Made by a program: the position numbers and the translations under genes | Notes under the pieces: generated by a model | Database searches by the model: none | What the model saw: the letters and a program-made list of their open reading frames with translations, nothing else | Told to the model about the DNA's origin: nothing | Assembly: GCF_019264445.1 (NCBI RefSeq) | Contig: NZ_JAHVAB010000081.1 | Span: 62,001-126,000, forward strand | Length of the DNA stretch: 64,000 bases | From: Hydrogenophaga sp. | Lineage (GTDB): Bacteria; Pseudomonadota; Gammaproteobacteria; Burkholderiales; Burkholderiaceae_C | Direction of reading: 5' to 3' | Shown: piece by piece, positions 29,728 through 38,536 of the stretch | Layout of the letters: every line of letters begins with the position of its first letter | How positions within the stretch are numbered: position 1 is the first letter of the stretch

Positions 29728-30440
29728 GTGGTGCTGGGCAGCGCCGCTGGCGGCACGCCCACATCTTCGAGGCGGTAGCCATGGTTGTACACAGACACCA
29801 GCTTGTAGCCGTTGTCCGCGCGCAGGCGCAGTTTGCTGCGCACGTGCGACATGTACACGTCCAGCGAGCGCGACGAGATGTCCGCGTCAATGCCCCACAC
29901 CGATTCAATCAGGTGCGCGCGCGAAAGCAGGCGGCCCAGGTTGTGGAACATGATGAGCGCGAGCTCATACTCCTTGGCGTTGAGGCCAGTGACTTCCACC
30001 CCGAGCAGGCTCACGCTGCGGTCCTGAACCAGAAACCGGTAGGGCCCCCAGACCAGTTCGTTTGAAGGCGGAATGTGCCCGCCGCGGCGCAGCAAGGCCA
30101 TCAGGCGCGCGCGCAGTTCGACCACGCGCGACGACTTGACCATGTAGTCATCGGCACCTGCGCCGAGTCCCTCGACGATGTCCCGCTCGTCGCTGCGGTT
30201 GGTCATCATCAGGATCGGGACAGGCGTCATGGCCATTCGGCGCAGGGCACGAATGACGTCGATGCCGGTCACGTCGGGCAGGCCCCAGTCGACGATGAAC
30301 AGGTCAAACGTCTCCTTCGGCAAAACGCGCATCAACGCGTTGGCGTTCTCAAAAAGATGGCAGTCGTGTCCCATGGATGCGACGACTGCCTTGACCAGAT
30401 CCAGTTGCGCTGGATCGTCATCAATGACGGCAATGCGCAT
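29724..30440 (-). CDS. Response regulator with winged-helix output domain (OmpR type)
   Basis: MRIAVIDDDPAQLDLVKAVVASMGHDCHLFENANALMRVLPKETFDLFIVDWGLPDVTGIDVIRALRR...VWGIDADISSRSLDVYMSHVRSKLRLRADNGYKLVSVYNHGYRLE; ATGA overlap with the LysM-FecR gene. Confidence 0.95.
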   Translation of the reverse strand: MRIAVIDDDPAQLDLVKAVVASMGHDCHLFENANALMRVLPKETFDLFIVDWGLPDVTGIDVIRALRRMAMTPVPILMMTNRSDERDIVEGLGAGADDYMVKSSRVVELRARLMALLRRGGHIPPSNELVWGPYRFLVQDRSVSLLGVEVTGLNAKEYELALIMFHNLGRLLSRAHLIESVWGIDADISSRSLDVYMSHVRSKLRLRADNGYKLVSVYNHGYRLEDVGVPPAALPSTT

Positions 30441-30629
30441 GTGGCTTGGGCAAATAGGACAAGGGGTTCCCTGAATGTTTTTCACGAATATATCGATGGA
30501 CCAGCGGTGACGCAGCCGTTTTGACAATCTCTTAAGAATTGAGTCGCGTCAGCCGCCTGTCGATGGCGGCTGCTTCTGCGTTTCGCGCATGCGTCTTCCC
30601 AGCAAGGCGGATAGCGCCTACAATCGCAA

Positions 30630-30649
30630 AAAAGCACGATCGTTCTTTT
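30630..30649. promoter_or_regulatory. 20-bp near-perfect palindrome upstream of etfB (candidate TetR-type operator)
   Basis: AAAGCACGATCGTTCTTT core (full 20 bp AAAAGCACGATCGTTCTTTT); one mismatched pair, read directly. Confidence 0.55.
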
Positions 30650-30714
30650 ATTCCTTCGTACCGTACCCCCTGGGGTTTAAGCGGAGGAGTGCGAGACCCG
30701 CGGCATACAATCCG

Positions 30715-30738
30715 CGAATTGACGTGCACGTCAATTCG
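30715..30738. promoter_or_regulatory. 24-bp perfect palindrome upstream of etfB
   Basis: CGAATTGACGTGCACGTCAATTCG is self-complementary; ends 36 bp before the etfB ATG; TACAAT (30706-30711) lies just upstream. Confidence 0.65.
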
Positions 30739-30774
30739 TGACGACATTTTTCCAATCATCAGGAGCAGCCCAAC

Positions 30775-31524
30775 ATGAAGGTCATCGTCCCCGTCAAGCG
30801 CGTGGTGGATTACAACGTCAAGGTACGCGTCAAGAGCGACGGCAGTGGCGTGGACATTGCCAACGTCAAGATGAGCATGAACCCGTTTGACGAGATCGCG
30901 GTGGAAGAAGCCGTGCGCCTGAAGGAAAAGGGCGTGGTCACGGAAGTGATCGCGGTCTCCTGCGGTGTGACGCAGTGCCAGGAAACGCTGCGCACCGCGA
31001 TGGCCATTGGTGCCGACCGCGCCATCCTGGTCGAGACCACCGCCGAGCTGCAGCCGCTGGCCGTGGCCAAGCTGCTCAAGGCACTGGTGGACAAGGAGCA
31101 ACCCCAGCTCGTCATCCTGGGCAAGCAGGCCATTGACGACGACTGCAACCAGACCGGGCAGATGCTAGCGGCGCTGGCCGGGCTGCCGCAAGCCACGTTT
31201 GCATCGAAGGTGGAAGTGGCCGATGGCAAGGCGAATGTCACGCGTGAAGTGGACGGCGGTCTGGAGACCCTCTCGATCACGCTGCCTGCGGTGATCACCA
31301 CCGACCTGCGCCTGAACGAGCCGCGCTACGTGACGCTGCCCAACATCATGAAGGCCAAGAAGAAGCCGCTGGAGACGCTCAAGCCCGAAGACCTCGGTGT
31401 GGATGTGGCCCCGCGCATCAAGACCCTGAAGGTCAGCGAGCCGCCCAAGCGCGGTGCCGGCATCAAGGTGCCCGACGTGGCCACGCTGGTGAGCAAGCTC
31501 AAGACCGAAGCCAAAGTGATCTGA
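30775..31524 (+). CDS. etfB: Electron transfer flavoprotein subunit beta
   Basis: [53 protein letters not shown]... Confidence 0.97.
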   Translation: MKVIVPVKRVVDYNVKVRVKSDGSGVDIANVKMSMNPFDEIAVEEAVRLKEKGVVTEVIAVSCGVTQCQETLRTAMAIGADRAILVETTAELQPLAVAKLLKALVDKEQPQLVILGKQAIDDDCNQTGQMLAALAGLPQATFASKVEVADGKANVTREVDGGLETLSITLPAVITTDLRLNEPRYVTLPNIMKAKKKPLETLKPEDLGVDVAPRIKTLKVSEPPKRGAGIKVPDVATLVSKLKTEAKVI

Positions 31525-31535
31525 GGACCGAACAA

Positions 31536-32468
31536 ATGACCGCACTCGTTATTGCCGAACACGACAACGCCACCATCAAGGGCGCAACCCTCAACACCGT
31601 GACTGCCGCCGCCCAGTGCGGTGGTGACGTGCATGTGCTCGTGGCCGGGCACAACGCTGCCGAAGCAGCGAAGGCCGCCAGCCAGATTGCTGGCGTGGCC
31701 AAGGTGATCCACGCCGATGCCCCGGGCTTCGAGCATGGGCTGGCCGAGAACGTGGCCGCGCAGGTGCTGACCATCGCCGGCAACTACAGCCACATCCTGT
31801 TCCCCGCCACCGCCAGCGGCAAGAACGTCGCGCCGCGCGTGGCCGCCACGCTGGACGTGGGCCAGGTCAGCGACATCACCAAGGTGGTGAGCGCCGACAC
31901 CTTCGAGCGTCCCATCTACGCGGGCAACGCGATTGCCACCGTGCAGGCCGCTGACGCCACCAAGGTCATCACCGTGCGCACCACGGGCTTCGACCCGGCT
32001 GCGGCCACCGGCGGCAGCGCAGCGGTGGAAGCCGCCACGGCCGCCGCCGATGACGGCAAGAGCCAGTTCGTGGGCAGCGAGATCGCCAAGAGCGACCGCC
32101 CCGAGCTCACCGCGGCCAAGATCATCGTCTCGGGTGGTCGCGCGCTGGGCAGCGCGGAGAAGTTCAACGAGGTCATGACGCCGCTGGCCGACAAGCTCGG
32201 TGCGGCGCTGGGCGCCAGCCGTGCGGCGGTGGACGCGGGCTACGCGCCCAACGACTGGCAGGTGGGGCAGACGGGCAAGATCGTGGCGCCCCAGCTGTAC
32301 ATCGCAGCCGGCATCTCCGGCGCCATCCAGCATCTGGCCGGCATGAAGGACTCCAAGGTGATCGTGGCGATCAACAAGGACCCCGAAGCCCCGATCTTCT
32401 CGGTGGCGGACTACGGCCTGGAGGCCGACCTGTTTGAGGCCGTGCCGGAATTGATCAAGGCGCTCTGA
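31536..32468 (+). CDS. etfA: Electron transfer flavoprotein subunit alpha
   Basis: [38 protein letters not shown]...[63 protein letters not shown]. Confidence 0.97.
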   Translation: MTALVIAEHDNATIKGATLNTVTAAAQCGGDVHVLVAGHNAAEAAKAASQIAGVAKVIHADAPGFEHGLAENVAAQVLTIAGNYSHILFPATASGKNVAPRVAATLDVGQVSDITKVVSADTFERPIYAGNAIATVQAADATKVITVRTTGFDPAAATGGSAAVEAATAAADDGKSQFVGSEIAKSDRPELTAAKIIVSGGRALGSAEKFNEVMTPLADKLGAALGASRAAVDAGYAPNDWQVGQTGKIVAPQLYIAAGISGAIQHLAGMKDSKVIVAINKDPEAPIFSVADYGLEADLFEAVPELIKAL

Positions 32469-32483
32469 GCCCTCTCACCAGCA

Positions 32484-32509
32484 CAAGGGCATCGTTCGCG
32501 ATGCCCTTG
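32484..32509 (+). terminator. 11-bp perfect hairpin with UUCG loop between etfA and the acyl-CoA dehydrogenase
   Basis: CAAGGGCATCG-TTCG-CGATGCCCTTG read directly; only a weak T-rich tail (CTGTATCT). Confidence 0.7.
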
Positions 32510-32546
32510 CTGTATCTGAACACTTGAATTTCATGGAGACATGACG

Positions 32547-34337
32547 ATGAGCTACACCGCACCCCTCAAGGACATGCTTTTCGATATCGAGCACCTGGCC
32601 CTCATCGACGAAGTCGCACGGTTGCCGGGTTTTGAAGATGCCGGCCTGGAAACCGCGCAAGCCGTGCTCGAAGAGTGCGCCAAGCTCAATGAGGGCGTGA
32701 TTGCGCCGCTGAACTGGGAGGGGGACAAGAACCCCTCGTTCTTCAAAGATGGCTCGGTGACCACCACGCCGGGTTTCAAGGAAGCCTTCAAGCAATACGC
32801 CGAAGGCGGCTGGCAGGGCCTGCAGCACCCGACCGACTTCGGCGGCCAGGGCCTGCCCAAGACCATCGGCGCCGCCTGTGGCGAGATCCTGAACAGCGCC
32901 AACATGAGCTTTGCGCTGTGCCCGCTGCTCACCGACGGCGCGATCGAAGCCCTGTTGACCGCCGGCAGCGACGAGCTCAAGGCCACCTATCTCGAGAAGC
33001 TGGTGAGCGGCCAGTGGACCGGCACCATGAACCTGACCGAGCCGCAGGCCGGCTCCGATCTGGCCGCCGTGCGCAGCCGCGCCGAGCCGCAGCCCGACGG
33101 CAGCTACAAGGTGTTCGGCACCAAGATCTACATCACCTACGGTGAGCACGACATGGCCGAGAACATCGTGCACCTCGTGCTGGCGCGCGTGACCGGCGCG
33201 CCCGAGGGCGTGAAAGGCATCAGCCTGTTTGTGGTGCCCAAGTTCATGGTGAACAAAGACGGTTCGCTCGGCGCGCGCAACGACGTGCACTGTGTGAGCA
33301 TCGAGCACAAGATGGGCATCAAGGCGAGCCCCACGGCCGTGCTGCAGTACGGCGACCATGGCGGCGCCACGGGCTTCCTGGTGGGTCAGGAGAACAGGGG
33401 GCTGGAGTACATGTTCATCATGATGAACGCCGCGCGCTATGCCGTGGGTGTGCAGGGCATCGCGATTGCAGAGCGCGCCTACCAGAAGGCCGTGGGCTAT
33501 GCGAAGGACCGCGTCCAGAGCCGTCCTGTCGATGGCTCGATGAACGCGGCTGCGCCCATCATTCACCACCCCGATGTCAAGCGCATGCTCATGACCATGC
33601 GCGCCTCCACCGAAGGTTGCCGCGCCATGGCCAGCGTGGCGGCCGCCGCCTACGACGCCGCGCATCACCACGCCGATGCCGAAGTGCGCAAGCAGAACGC
33701 GGCTTTCTACGAATTCCTGGTGCCGCTGGTCAAGGGCTACAGCACGGAGATGAGTCTCGAAGTCACGAGCCTGGGCGTGCAGGTGCACGGTGGCATGGGC
33801 TTCATTGAAGAAACCGGCGCGGCGCAGTACTACCGCGACGCCAAGATCCTCACCATCTACGAAGGCACCACGGCGATCCAGGCCAACGACCTCGTGGGCC
33901 GCAAGACCGCCCGCGATGGCGGCACCGGCGCCAAGGCCATCGCCGCGCAGATCGAAAAGACGGAAGCCGAACTGGCGCAGCGCAGCAGCGCCAACGCCAA
34001 GGCCGTGCACCTGCGCCTGAAGGCCGCGCGCGAGGCGTTCGTCGAGGTGGTGGAGTTCATCGCTGCCAACACCAAGTCCAACCCCAACGCCGCGTTTGCG
34101 GGCAGCGTGCCCTACCTCATGCTCGCAGGCAATCTCATGGCGGGCTGGCAGATGGCGCGCGCGCTGATGGTGGCCGAGGACTTGTCCGCCAAGGGACAGG
34201 ACACCGCATTCATGCAGGCCAAGATCACGACAGCGCGTTTTTATGCCGATCACATCCTCAGCCGCGCACCCGGTGTGCGCGACAGCATCGTGCACGGTGC
34301 CGAGGCCGTGACCGCGCTCGCCATTGAATCGTTCTGA
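32547..34337 (+). CDS. Acyl-CoA dehydrogenase (C-terminal-extended type)
   Basis: MSYTAPLKDMLFDIEHLALIDEVARLPGFEDAGLETAQAVLEECAKLNEGVIAPLN...GTMNLTEPQAGSDLAAVRSRA...GTKIYITYGEHDMAENIVHLVLARV. Confidence 0.95.
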   Translation: MSYTAPLKDMLFDIEHLALIDEVARLPGFEDAGLETAQAVLEECAKLNEGVIAPLNWEGDKNPSFFKDGSVTTTPGFKEAFKQYAEGGWQGLQHPTDFGGQGLPKTIGAACGEILNSANMSFALCPLLTDGAIEALLTAGSDELKATYLEKLVSGQWTGTMNLTEPQAGSDLAAVRSRAEPQPDGSYKVFGTKIYITYGEHDMAENIVHLVLARVTGAPEGVKGISLFVVPKFMVNKDGSLGARNDVHCVSIEHKMGIKASPTAVLQYGDHGGATGFLVGQENRGLEYMFIMMNAARYAVGVQGIAIAERAYQKAVGYAKDRVQSRPVDGSMNAAAPIIHHPDVKRMLMTMRASTEGCRAMASVAAAAYDAAHHHADAEVRKQNAAFYEFLVPLVKGYSTEMSLEVTSLGVQVHGGMGFIEETGAAQYYRDAKILTIYEGTTAIQANDLVGRKTARDGGTGAKAIAAQIEKTEAELAQRSSANAKAVHLRLKAAREAFVEVVEFIAANTKSNPNAAFAGSVPYLMLAGNLMAGWQMARALMVAEDLSAKGQDTAFMQAKITTARFYADHILSRAPGVRDSIVHGAEAVTALAIESF

Positions 34338-34362
34338 ACCGAACCACCCCGACGGAGACACC

Positions 34363-35343
34363 ATGACCGCACCCGCCCGCAGCCTGCCACCTGTTCTGAA
34401 GAACCTGAAGTTTCCGGTGATCGGCTCGCCGCTGTTCATCATCAGCAATCCCAAGCTCGTGATCGCCCAATGCAAGGCCGGCGTGGTGGGCTCCATGCCT
34501 GCGCTCAACGCGCGCCCCGCATCCCAGCTTGACGAGTGGCTGGCCGAGATCACCGAGGCACTGGCGGCGCACGACAAGGCACACCCCGACAACAAGGCTG
34601 CGCCGTTTGCCATTAACCAGATCGTGCACAAGAGCAACGACCGCCTGGAGCACGACATGCAGCTGTGCGCCAAGTACAAGGTGCCGATCATCATCACCAG
34701 CCTGGGGGCGCGTGAAGACGTGAACCAGGGCGTGCACAGCTGGGGTGGCATCGTGATGCACGACGTGATCAACAACGTGTTTGCGCACAAGGCGATCGAG
34801 AAGGGTGCCGATGGCCTCATTCCCGTGGCCGCTGGTGCAGGCGGACACGCCAGCGTGAAGAGCCCGTTTGCCATGGTGCAGGAAATCCGCGAATGGTTTG
34901 GCGGCCCGGTGGCGCTGTCGGGCTCCATCGCCTCGGGCGGCGCCATTCTGGCCGCGCAGGCCATGGGCGCCGACCTGGCCTACATCGGCTCGGCGTTCAT
35001 CGCCACCGAAGAGGCGCGCGCGGTGGACGGCTACAAGGAGATGATCACGACGTCGAACTCGGACGACATCGTGTACAGCAACTTCTACACCGGTATCCAC
35101 GGCAACTACCTCAAGGGCAGCATCAAGAACGCCGGCATGGACCCGGACAACCTGCCCGTGAGCGACCCGAGCAAGATGAACTTCTCCACCGGTGAAGGCG
35201 CCAACGCCGCCAAGGCCTGGCGCGACATCTGGGGCTGCGGTCAGGGCATCGGCGCCATCCGCGAGGTGTTGCCTGCGGCCGAGCTGGTGGCGCGCTTCAA
35301 GCGCGAATACGCCGAAGCCAAGGCGCGCATCTGCGCGGCTTGA
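34363..35343 (+). CDS. Nitronate monooxygenase / NAD(P)H-dependent flavin oxidoreductase family protein
   Basis: LPPVLKNLKFPVIGSPLFIISNPKLVIAQCKAGVVGSMPALNARP...ADGLIPVAAGAGGHASVKSPFAMVQEIREWFGGPVALSGSIASGGAILAAQAMGADLAYIGSAFIAT. Confidence 0.9.
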   Translation: MTAPARSLPPVLKNLKFPVIGSPLFIISNPKLVIAQCKAGVVGSMPALNARPASQLDEWLAEITEALAAHDKAHPDNKAAPFAINQIVHKSNDRLEHDMQLCAKYKVPIIITSLGAREDVNQGVHSWGGIVMHDVINNVFAHKAIEKGADGLIPVAAGAGGHASVKSPFAMVQEIREWFGGPVALSGSIASGGAILAAQAMGADLAYIGSAFIATEEARAVDGYKEMITTSNSDDIVYSNFYTGIHGNYLKGSIKNAGMDPDNLPVSDPSKMNFSTGEGANAAKAWRDIWGCGQGIGAIREVLPAAELVARFKREYAEAKARICAA

Positions 35344-37668
35344 TCAGGGCTTCGATTCGCCCCGCAGCCACGCACCAAACGAGCTGAAGGCCTTGCCGAT
35401 TTCGTTGCCGAAGTTCGTCTTGTACTGAACGCCGCTGGTGTCCGAAATCGCGGACACCCAGCCGCCTTCTCGCCACTCGGCGTACAGCCAGTCATCGCCT
35501 TCGCGCACCAGGCCGTCTGGTGGCGCGGGTGGCTGCGCCACGGGCACGCCCTTGAGCGCCGCGCCCATGTAGTCGATCCAGATCGGCAGCGCGATGCGCC
35601 CGCCCGATTCGTGGCCACCCAGGCTGCGCGGCTTGTCGTAACCCACCCACACGGCGGTGGCCAGCGTGGGCTGGTAGCCGGCAAACCAGGCGTCCACGGC
35701 GTCGTTGGTGGTGCCGGTCTTGCCGTACAGGTCGGGTCGTTTGAGCAGCGCTTGCGCGCGCGCCGCGGTGCCGGTGCGGGTCACGTCGTTGAGCAGGCTG
35801 CCCACCACGAAGGCGTTGCGCGCTGGAATGACACGCGTGTCTTCTGTCAGCGGGGCGGGTGGGGGCGCTTCAAACAGCACCTTGCCTTGCGCATCGGTGA
35901 TCTTTTCGATGACCACGGGCGTCACGGGCCAGCCGCCATTGGCCAGCGTGGCGTAGGCCTGCGCCATCTGCAGCGGTGTGGCGCTGCCGGTGCCCAGCGC
36001 CAGGGTGAGGTCGTTGGGCTGTCGCGCCACGTCCAGCCCAAAGCGCCCGGTCCAGTCCCGTGCGGGCTGTGTGCCGGTGTGCTGCAGCACGCGCACGCTG
36101 GCCAGGTTACTCGAACGCGTGAGCGCTTCGCGCACCGTGATCGGTCCCTGGTGCTCGCCACTGGCGTTGTTCGGGCTCCAGCCGTTGGCGGCGGTGAACG
36201 GCAGGTCGTCGACCAGCGTGGCCGGCATCACGCGCGCTTCCAGGGCGGCGGAGTAGAGCAGCGGTTTCAACGCCGAGCCAGGTTGGCGCCAGCCCTGCGT
36301 GACGTGGTTGAAGGGTTGGTTGGTGAAGTCGAACCCGCCCACCAGCGCGCGCACGCGGCCGGTTTGCGGATCCAGCGACACCAGCGCCGCTTCGGCCTCC
36401 GGCCATTGCGAGAGGGCCCAGGTGGTGGTCGTCTTGCCTTTGGTTTTGCTGGTGCTGCTGACCACGCGCACGACGGCGCCGCGACCGATCTTCAGCGGTG
36501 CCTTGGCCTTGGGGTCCAGCGCGCGCTGCGCCCAGCGAAGGCCTTCGCCCTGCACGTCGACGCGCTCACCACTGGCCAGCTGAACCTGAACGGCCTTGGG
36601 GCTGGCGGCGAGCACGATGCCCACCCGCAGGGTTTCGTCGTCGCGGTGGTCTTTCAGCGCTTCGGCGGCCGCGCGCTCCAGCTCGGCGCCGTTGCCCGCA
36701 GGCAGGGATTCGGTGTCTTCCGGGCCGCGCCAGGCGCCCCGGCGGTCAAACGCCATCACGCCGCGCTGCACTGCGGTGTGCGCCGCGCGCTGGTCGGCGG
36801 CGCGCAGCGACGTGGTGACACGCAGGCCGCTGGAGTAGGCCTCGGTGCCGAAGCGCTCGACCACTGCACGCCGTGCCATTTCGGCCACGTGGGCCGCGTG
36901 CACGCTGCGCGTGCCCGGCGTCCGGATGGTGAGCTTCTCGGCGCGCGCGGCGGCGAGTTGCTGGTCGTTGATCACCTCGGTGGCGCGCATGCGCTCGAGC
37001 ACCACGCGCTGGCGCTGCGTGGCGCGCTCGAAGTTGGCCACCGGGTTGGCGTAGTAGGGGTTCTGCGGCAGACCCGCGAGCATGGCGGTTTCGGCCAGCG
37101 AGAGTTTGTCCAGGGGTTTGCCGAAGTAAATCTGCGACGCCGCTGCAAAGCCATAGGCACGCTGGCCCAGAAAGATTTCGTTGAGGTAGATCTCCAGGAT
37201 GCGGTCTTTGGAGAGTTCGTCTTCGAGCTTGAGCGCGAGCCAGATTTCCTTGGCCTTGCGCTCGGCAGAAAACTCGCGGGTGAGCAGCATGGTGCGCACG
37301 AGCTGCTGCGTGATGGTGGACGCGCCCTGCTTGCGCCCGCCAGTGACGGCCGCCACCAGCGCGCGCATCATGCCTTTGGGGTCGACACCCGAGTGCTCGC
37401 GAAAGCGCGCGTCCTCCACGGCCAGCACGGCCTGCTGCATCAAGGGTGGAATCTTTGAAAGGGGCAGGTATTCGCGCCGTTCGGTACCGAACTGCGCGAT
37501 CTCTTCACCATCGGCCGTGTAGACCTGTAGCGGCAGTTTCGGCTGGTAGCGGACGATGCGGTCCAGGGACGGCAGATCGAAGGTCGAGGCGGGCACCGGC
37601 AGCGCCACGATGGTGACGGCGGCAAACGCCAGGACGATGGCCGTGCGGCGCGGGGTGAGCTCAAGCAT
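35344..37668 (-). CDS. mrcA: Penicillin-binding protein 1A (bifunctional transglycosylase/transpeptidase)
   Basis: Glycosyltransferase 51 motif (AVEDARFREHSGVDPKGMMRALVAAVTGGRKQGASTITQQLVR) and transpeptidase motifs SALK, SSN and KTG. Confidence 0.92.
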   Translation of the reverse strand: MLELTPRRTAIVLAFAAVTIVALPVPASTFDLPSLDRIVRYQPKLPLQVYTADGEEIAQFGTERREYLPLSKIPPLMQQAVLAVEDARFREHSGVDPKGMMRALVAAVTGGRKQGASTITQQLVRTMLLTREFSAERKAKEIWLALKLEDELSKDRILEIYLNEIFLGQRAYGFAAASQIYFGKPLDKLSLAETAMLAGLPQNPYYANPVANFERATQRQRVVLERMRATEVINDQQLAAARAEKLTIRTPGTRSVHAAHVAEMARRAVVERFGTEAYSSGLRVTTSLRAADQRAAHTAVQRGVMAFDRRGAWRGPEDTESLPAGNGAELERAAAEALKDHRDDETLRVGIVLAASPKAVQVQLASGERVDVQGEGLRWAQRALDPKAKAPLKIGRGAVVRVVSSTSKTKGKTTTTWALSQWPEAEAALVSLDPQTGRVRALVGGFDFTNQPFNHVTQGWRQPGSALKPLLYSAALEARVMPATLVDDLPFTAANGWSPNNASGEHQGPITVREALTRSSNLASVRVLQHTGTQPARDWTGRFGLDVARQPNDLTLALGTGSATPLQMAQAYATLANGGWPVTPVVIEKITDAQGKVLFEAPPPAPLTEDTRVIPARNAFVVGSLLNDVTRTGTAARAQALLKRPDLYGKTGTTNDAVDAWFAGYQPTLATAVWVGYDKPRSLGGHESGGRIALPIWIDYMGAALKGVPVAQPPAPPDGLVREGDDWLYAEWREGGWVSAISDTSGVQYKTNFGNEIGKAFSSFGAWLRGESKP

Positions 37669-37831
37669 GGGGCTGGATTATCCCGCTCCCGTGTGAAGCG
37701 GGCGTGCGTTCAAAGGTCGGCCACGTAACCAGCTGTGACGCGCTCGGGAGCCTTTGGACGGCCCTCAGAGCCTGCTTTTCAGCCATGCGGCGCAGGTAAG
37801 ATGCCCGCTCCATCTGACCGCCGGGAACCCC

Positions 37832-38530
37832 ATGCGCAAGCGCATTCTGCTGCTGGAAGACGAGCAGGCCATTGCCGACACGCTGATCTACGCGCTGCAC
37901 AGCGAGAGCTTCGATGTCACCCATGTGCGCCTGGCGCGCGAGGCGCTCACCGCGCACGAGAAGACCCCACCCGACCTGGCCATTCTCGATGTCGGTGTGC
38001 CCGATGGCAGCGGCTTCGATGTGTGCCGCGCGATCCGCAAATCGAGCGATCTGCCCATCGTGTTCCTGACCGCGCGCCACGAGGAAATCGATCGCGTGCT
38101 CGGTCTGGAGTTGGGCGCCGATGACTATGTGGTGAAGCCCTTTTCGCCTCGCGAAGTCTGCGCGCGTGTGCGTGCGATCCTGCGCCGAAGCGCAGCCGCG
38201 GCGTCCGCCCTGGCGCCAATGGCCCCTGCGTCCGCCGGAGTCGCCCTCAAGCTGGATGAGCAGGCGCAGCGCATCGTGTGTGCGGGGCAGGTACTGGCGT
38301 TGACCCGGTATGAATTCCTGCTGCTGGCCACGTTGCTGCGGCGGCCGCAGCGCATCTTTTCGCGGACCGAGCTGATGGAGCTCGTGTGGGGCGGGGCGCC
38401 GCACACCTCCGACCGCACGGTGGATGCGCACGTCAAACTGCTGCGCGCCAAGCTGCGCGACCAAGGCTTGCAGGGCGAGGTGATCCAGACGCACCGCCAC
38501 ATGGGTTATTCGTTGCGCCTGCCGGACTGA
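37832..38530 (+). CDS. creB: Two-component response regulator CreB
   Basis: MRKRILLLEDEQAIADTLIYALHSESFDVTHVRLAREALTAHEKTPPDLAILDVGVPDGSGFDVCRAIRK...; followed by CreC and CreD homologues. Confidence 0.92.
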   Translation: MRKRILLLEDEQAIADTLIYALHSESFDVTHVRLAREALTAHEKTPPDLAILDVGVPDGSGFDVCRAIRKSSDLPIVFLTARHEEIDRVLGLELGADDYVVKPFSPREVCARVRAILRRSAAAASALAPMAPASAGVALKLDEQAQRIVCAGQVLALTRYEFLLLATLLRRPQRIFSRTELMELVWGGAPHTSDRTVDAHVKLLRAKLRDQGLQGEVIQTHRHMGYSLRLPD

Positions 38531-38536
38531 ATCACC

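Noticed and set aside
30550-30572. CAGCCGCC-N7-GGCGGCTG hairpin upstream of etfB
   Set aside because: Lies between divergent genes with no T tract and no upstream transcript to terminate; function not supportable.
32475-34964. 829-aa minus-strand ORF opposite acyl-CoA dehydrogenase
   Set aside because: Antisense shadow; plus strand encodes a canonical acyl-CoA dehydrogenase.
35341-35346. Back-to-back stops of the nitronate monooxygenase-like gene and PBP1A
   Set aside because: Tight convergent spacing is common in this compact window; no distinct signal.
37693-37708. Possible second CreB box (minus strand) GTGAA-GCGGGC-GTGCG in the PBP1A/creB intergenic region
   Set aside because: Only one half-site is intact (3 of 5 in the other), so not supported.
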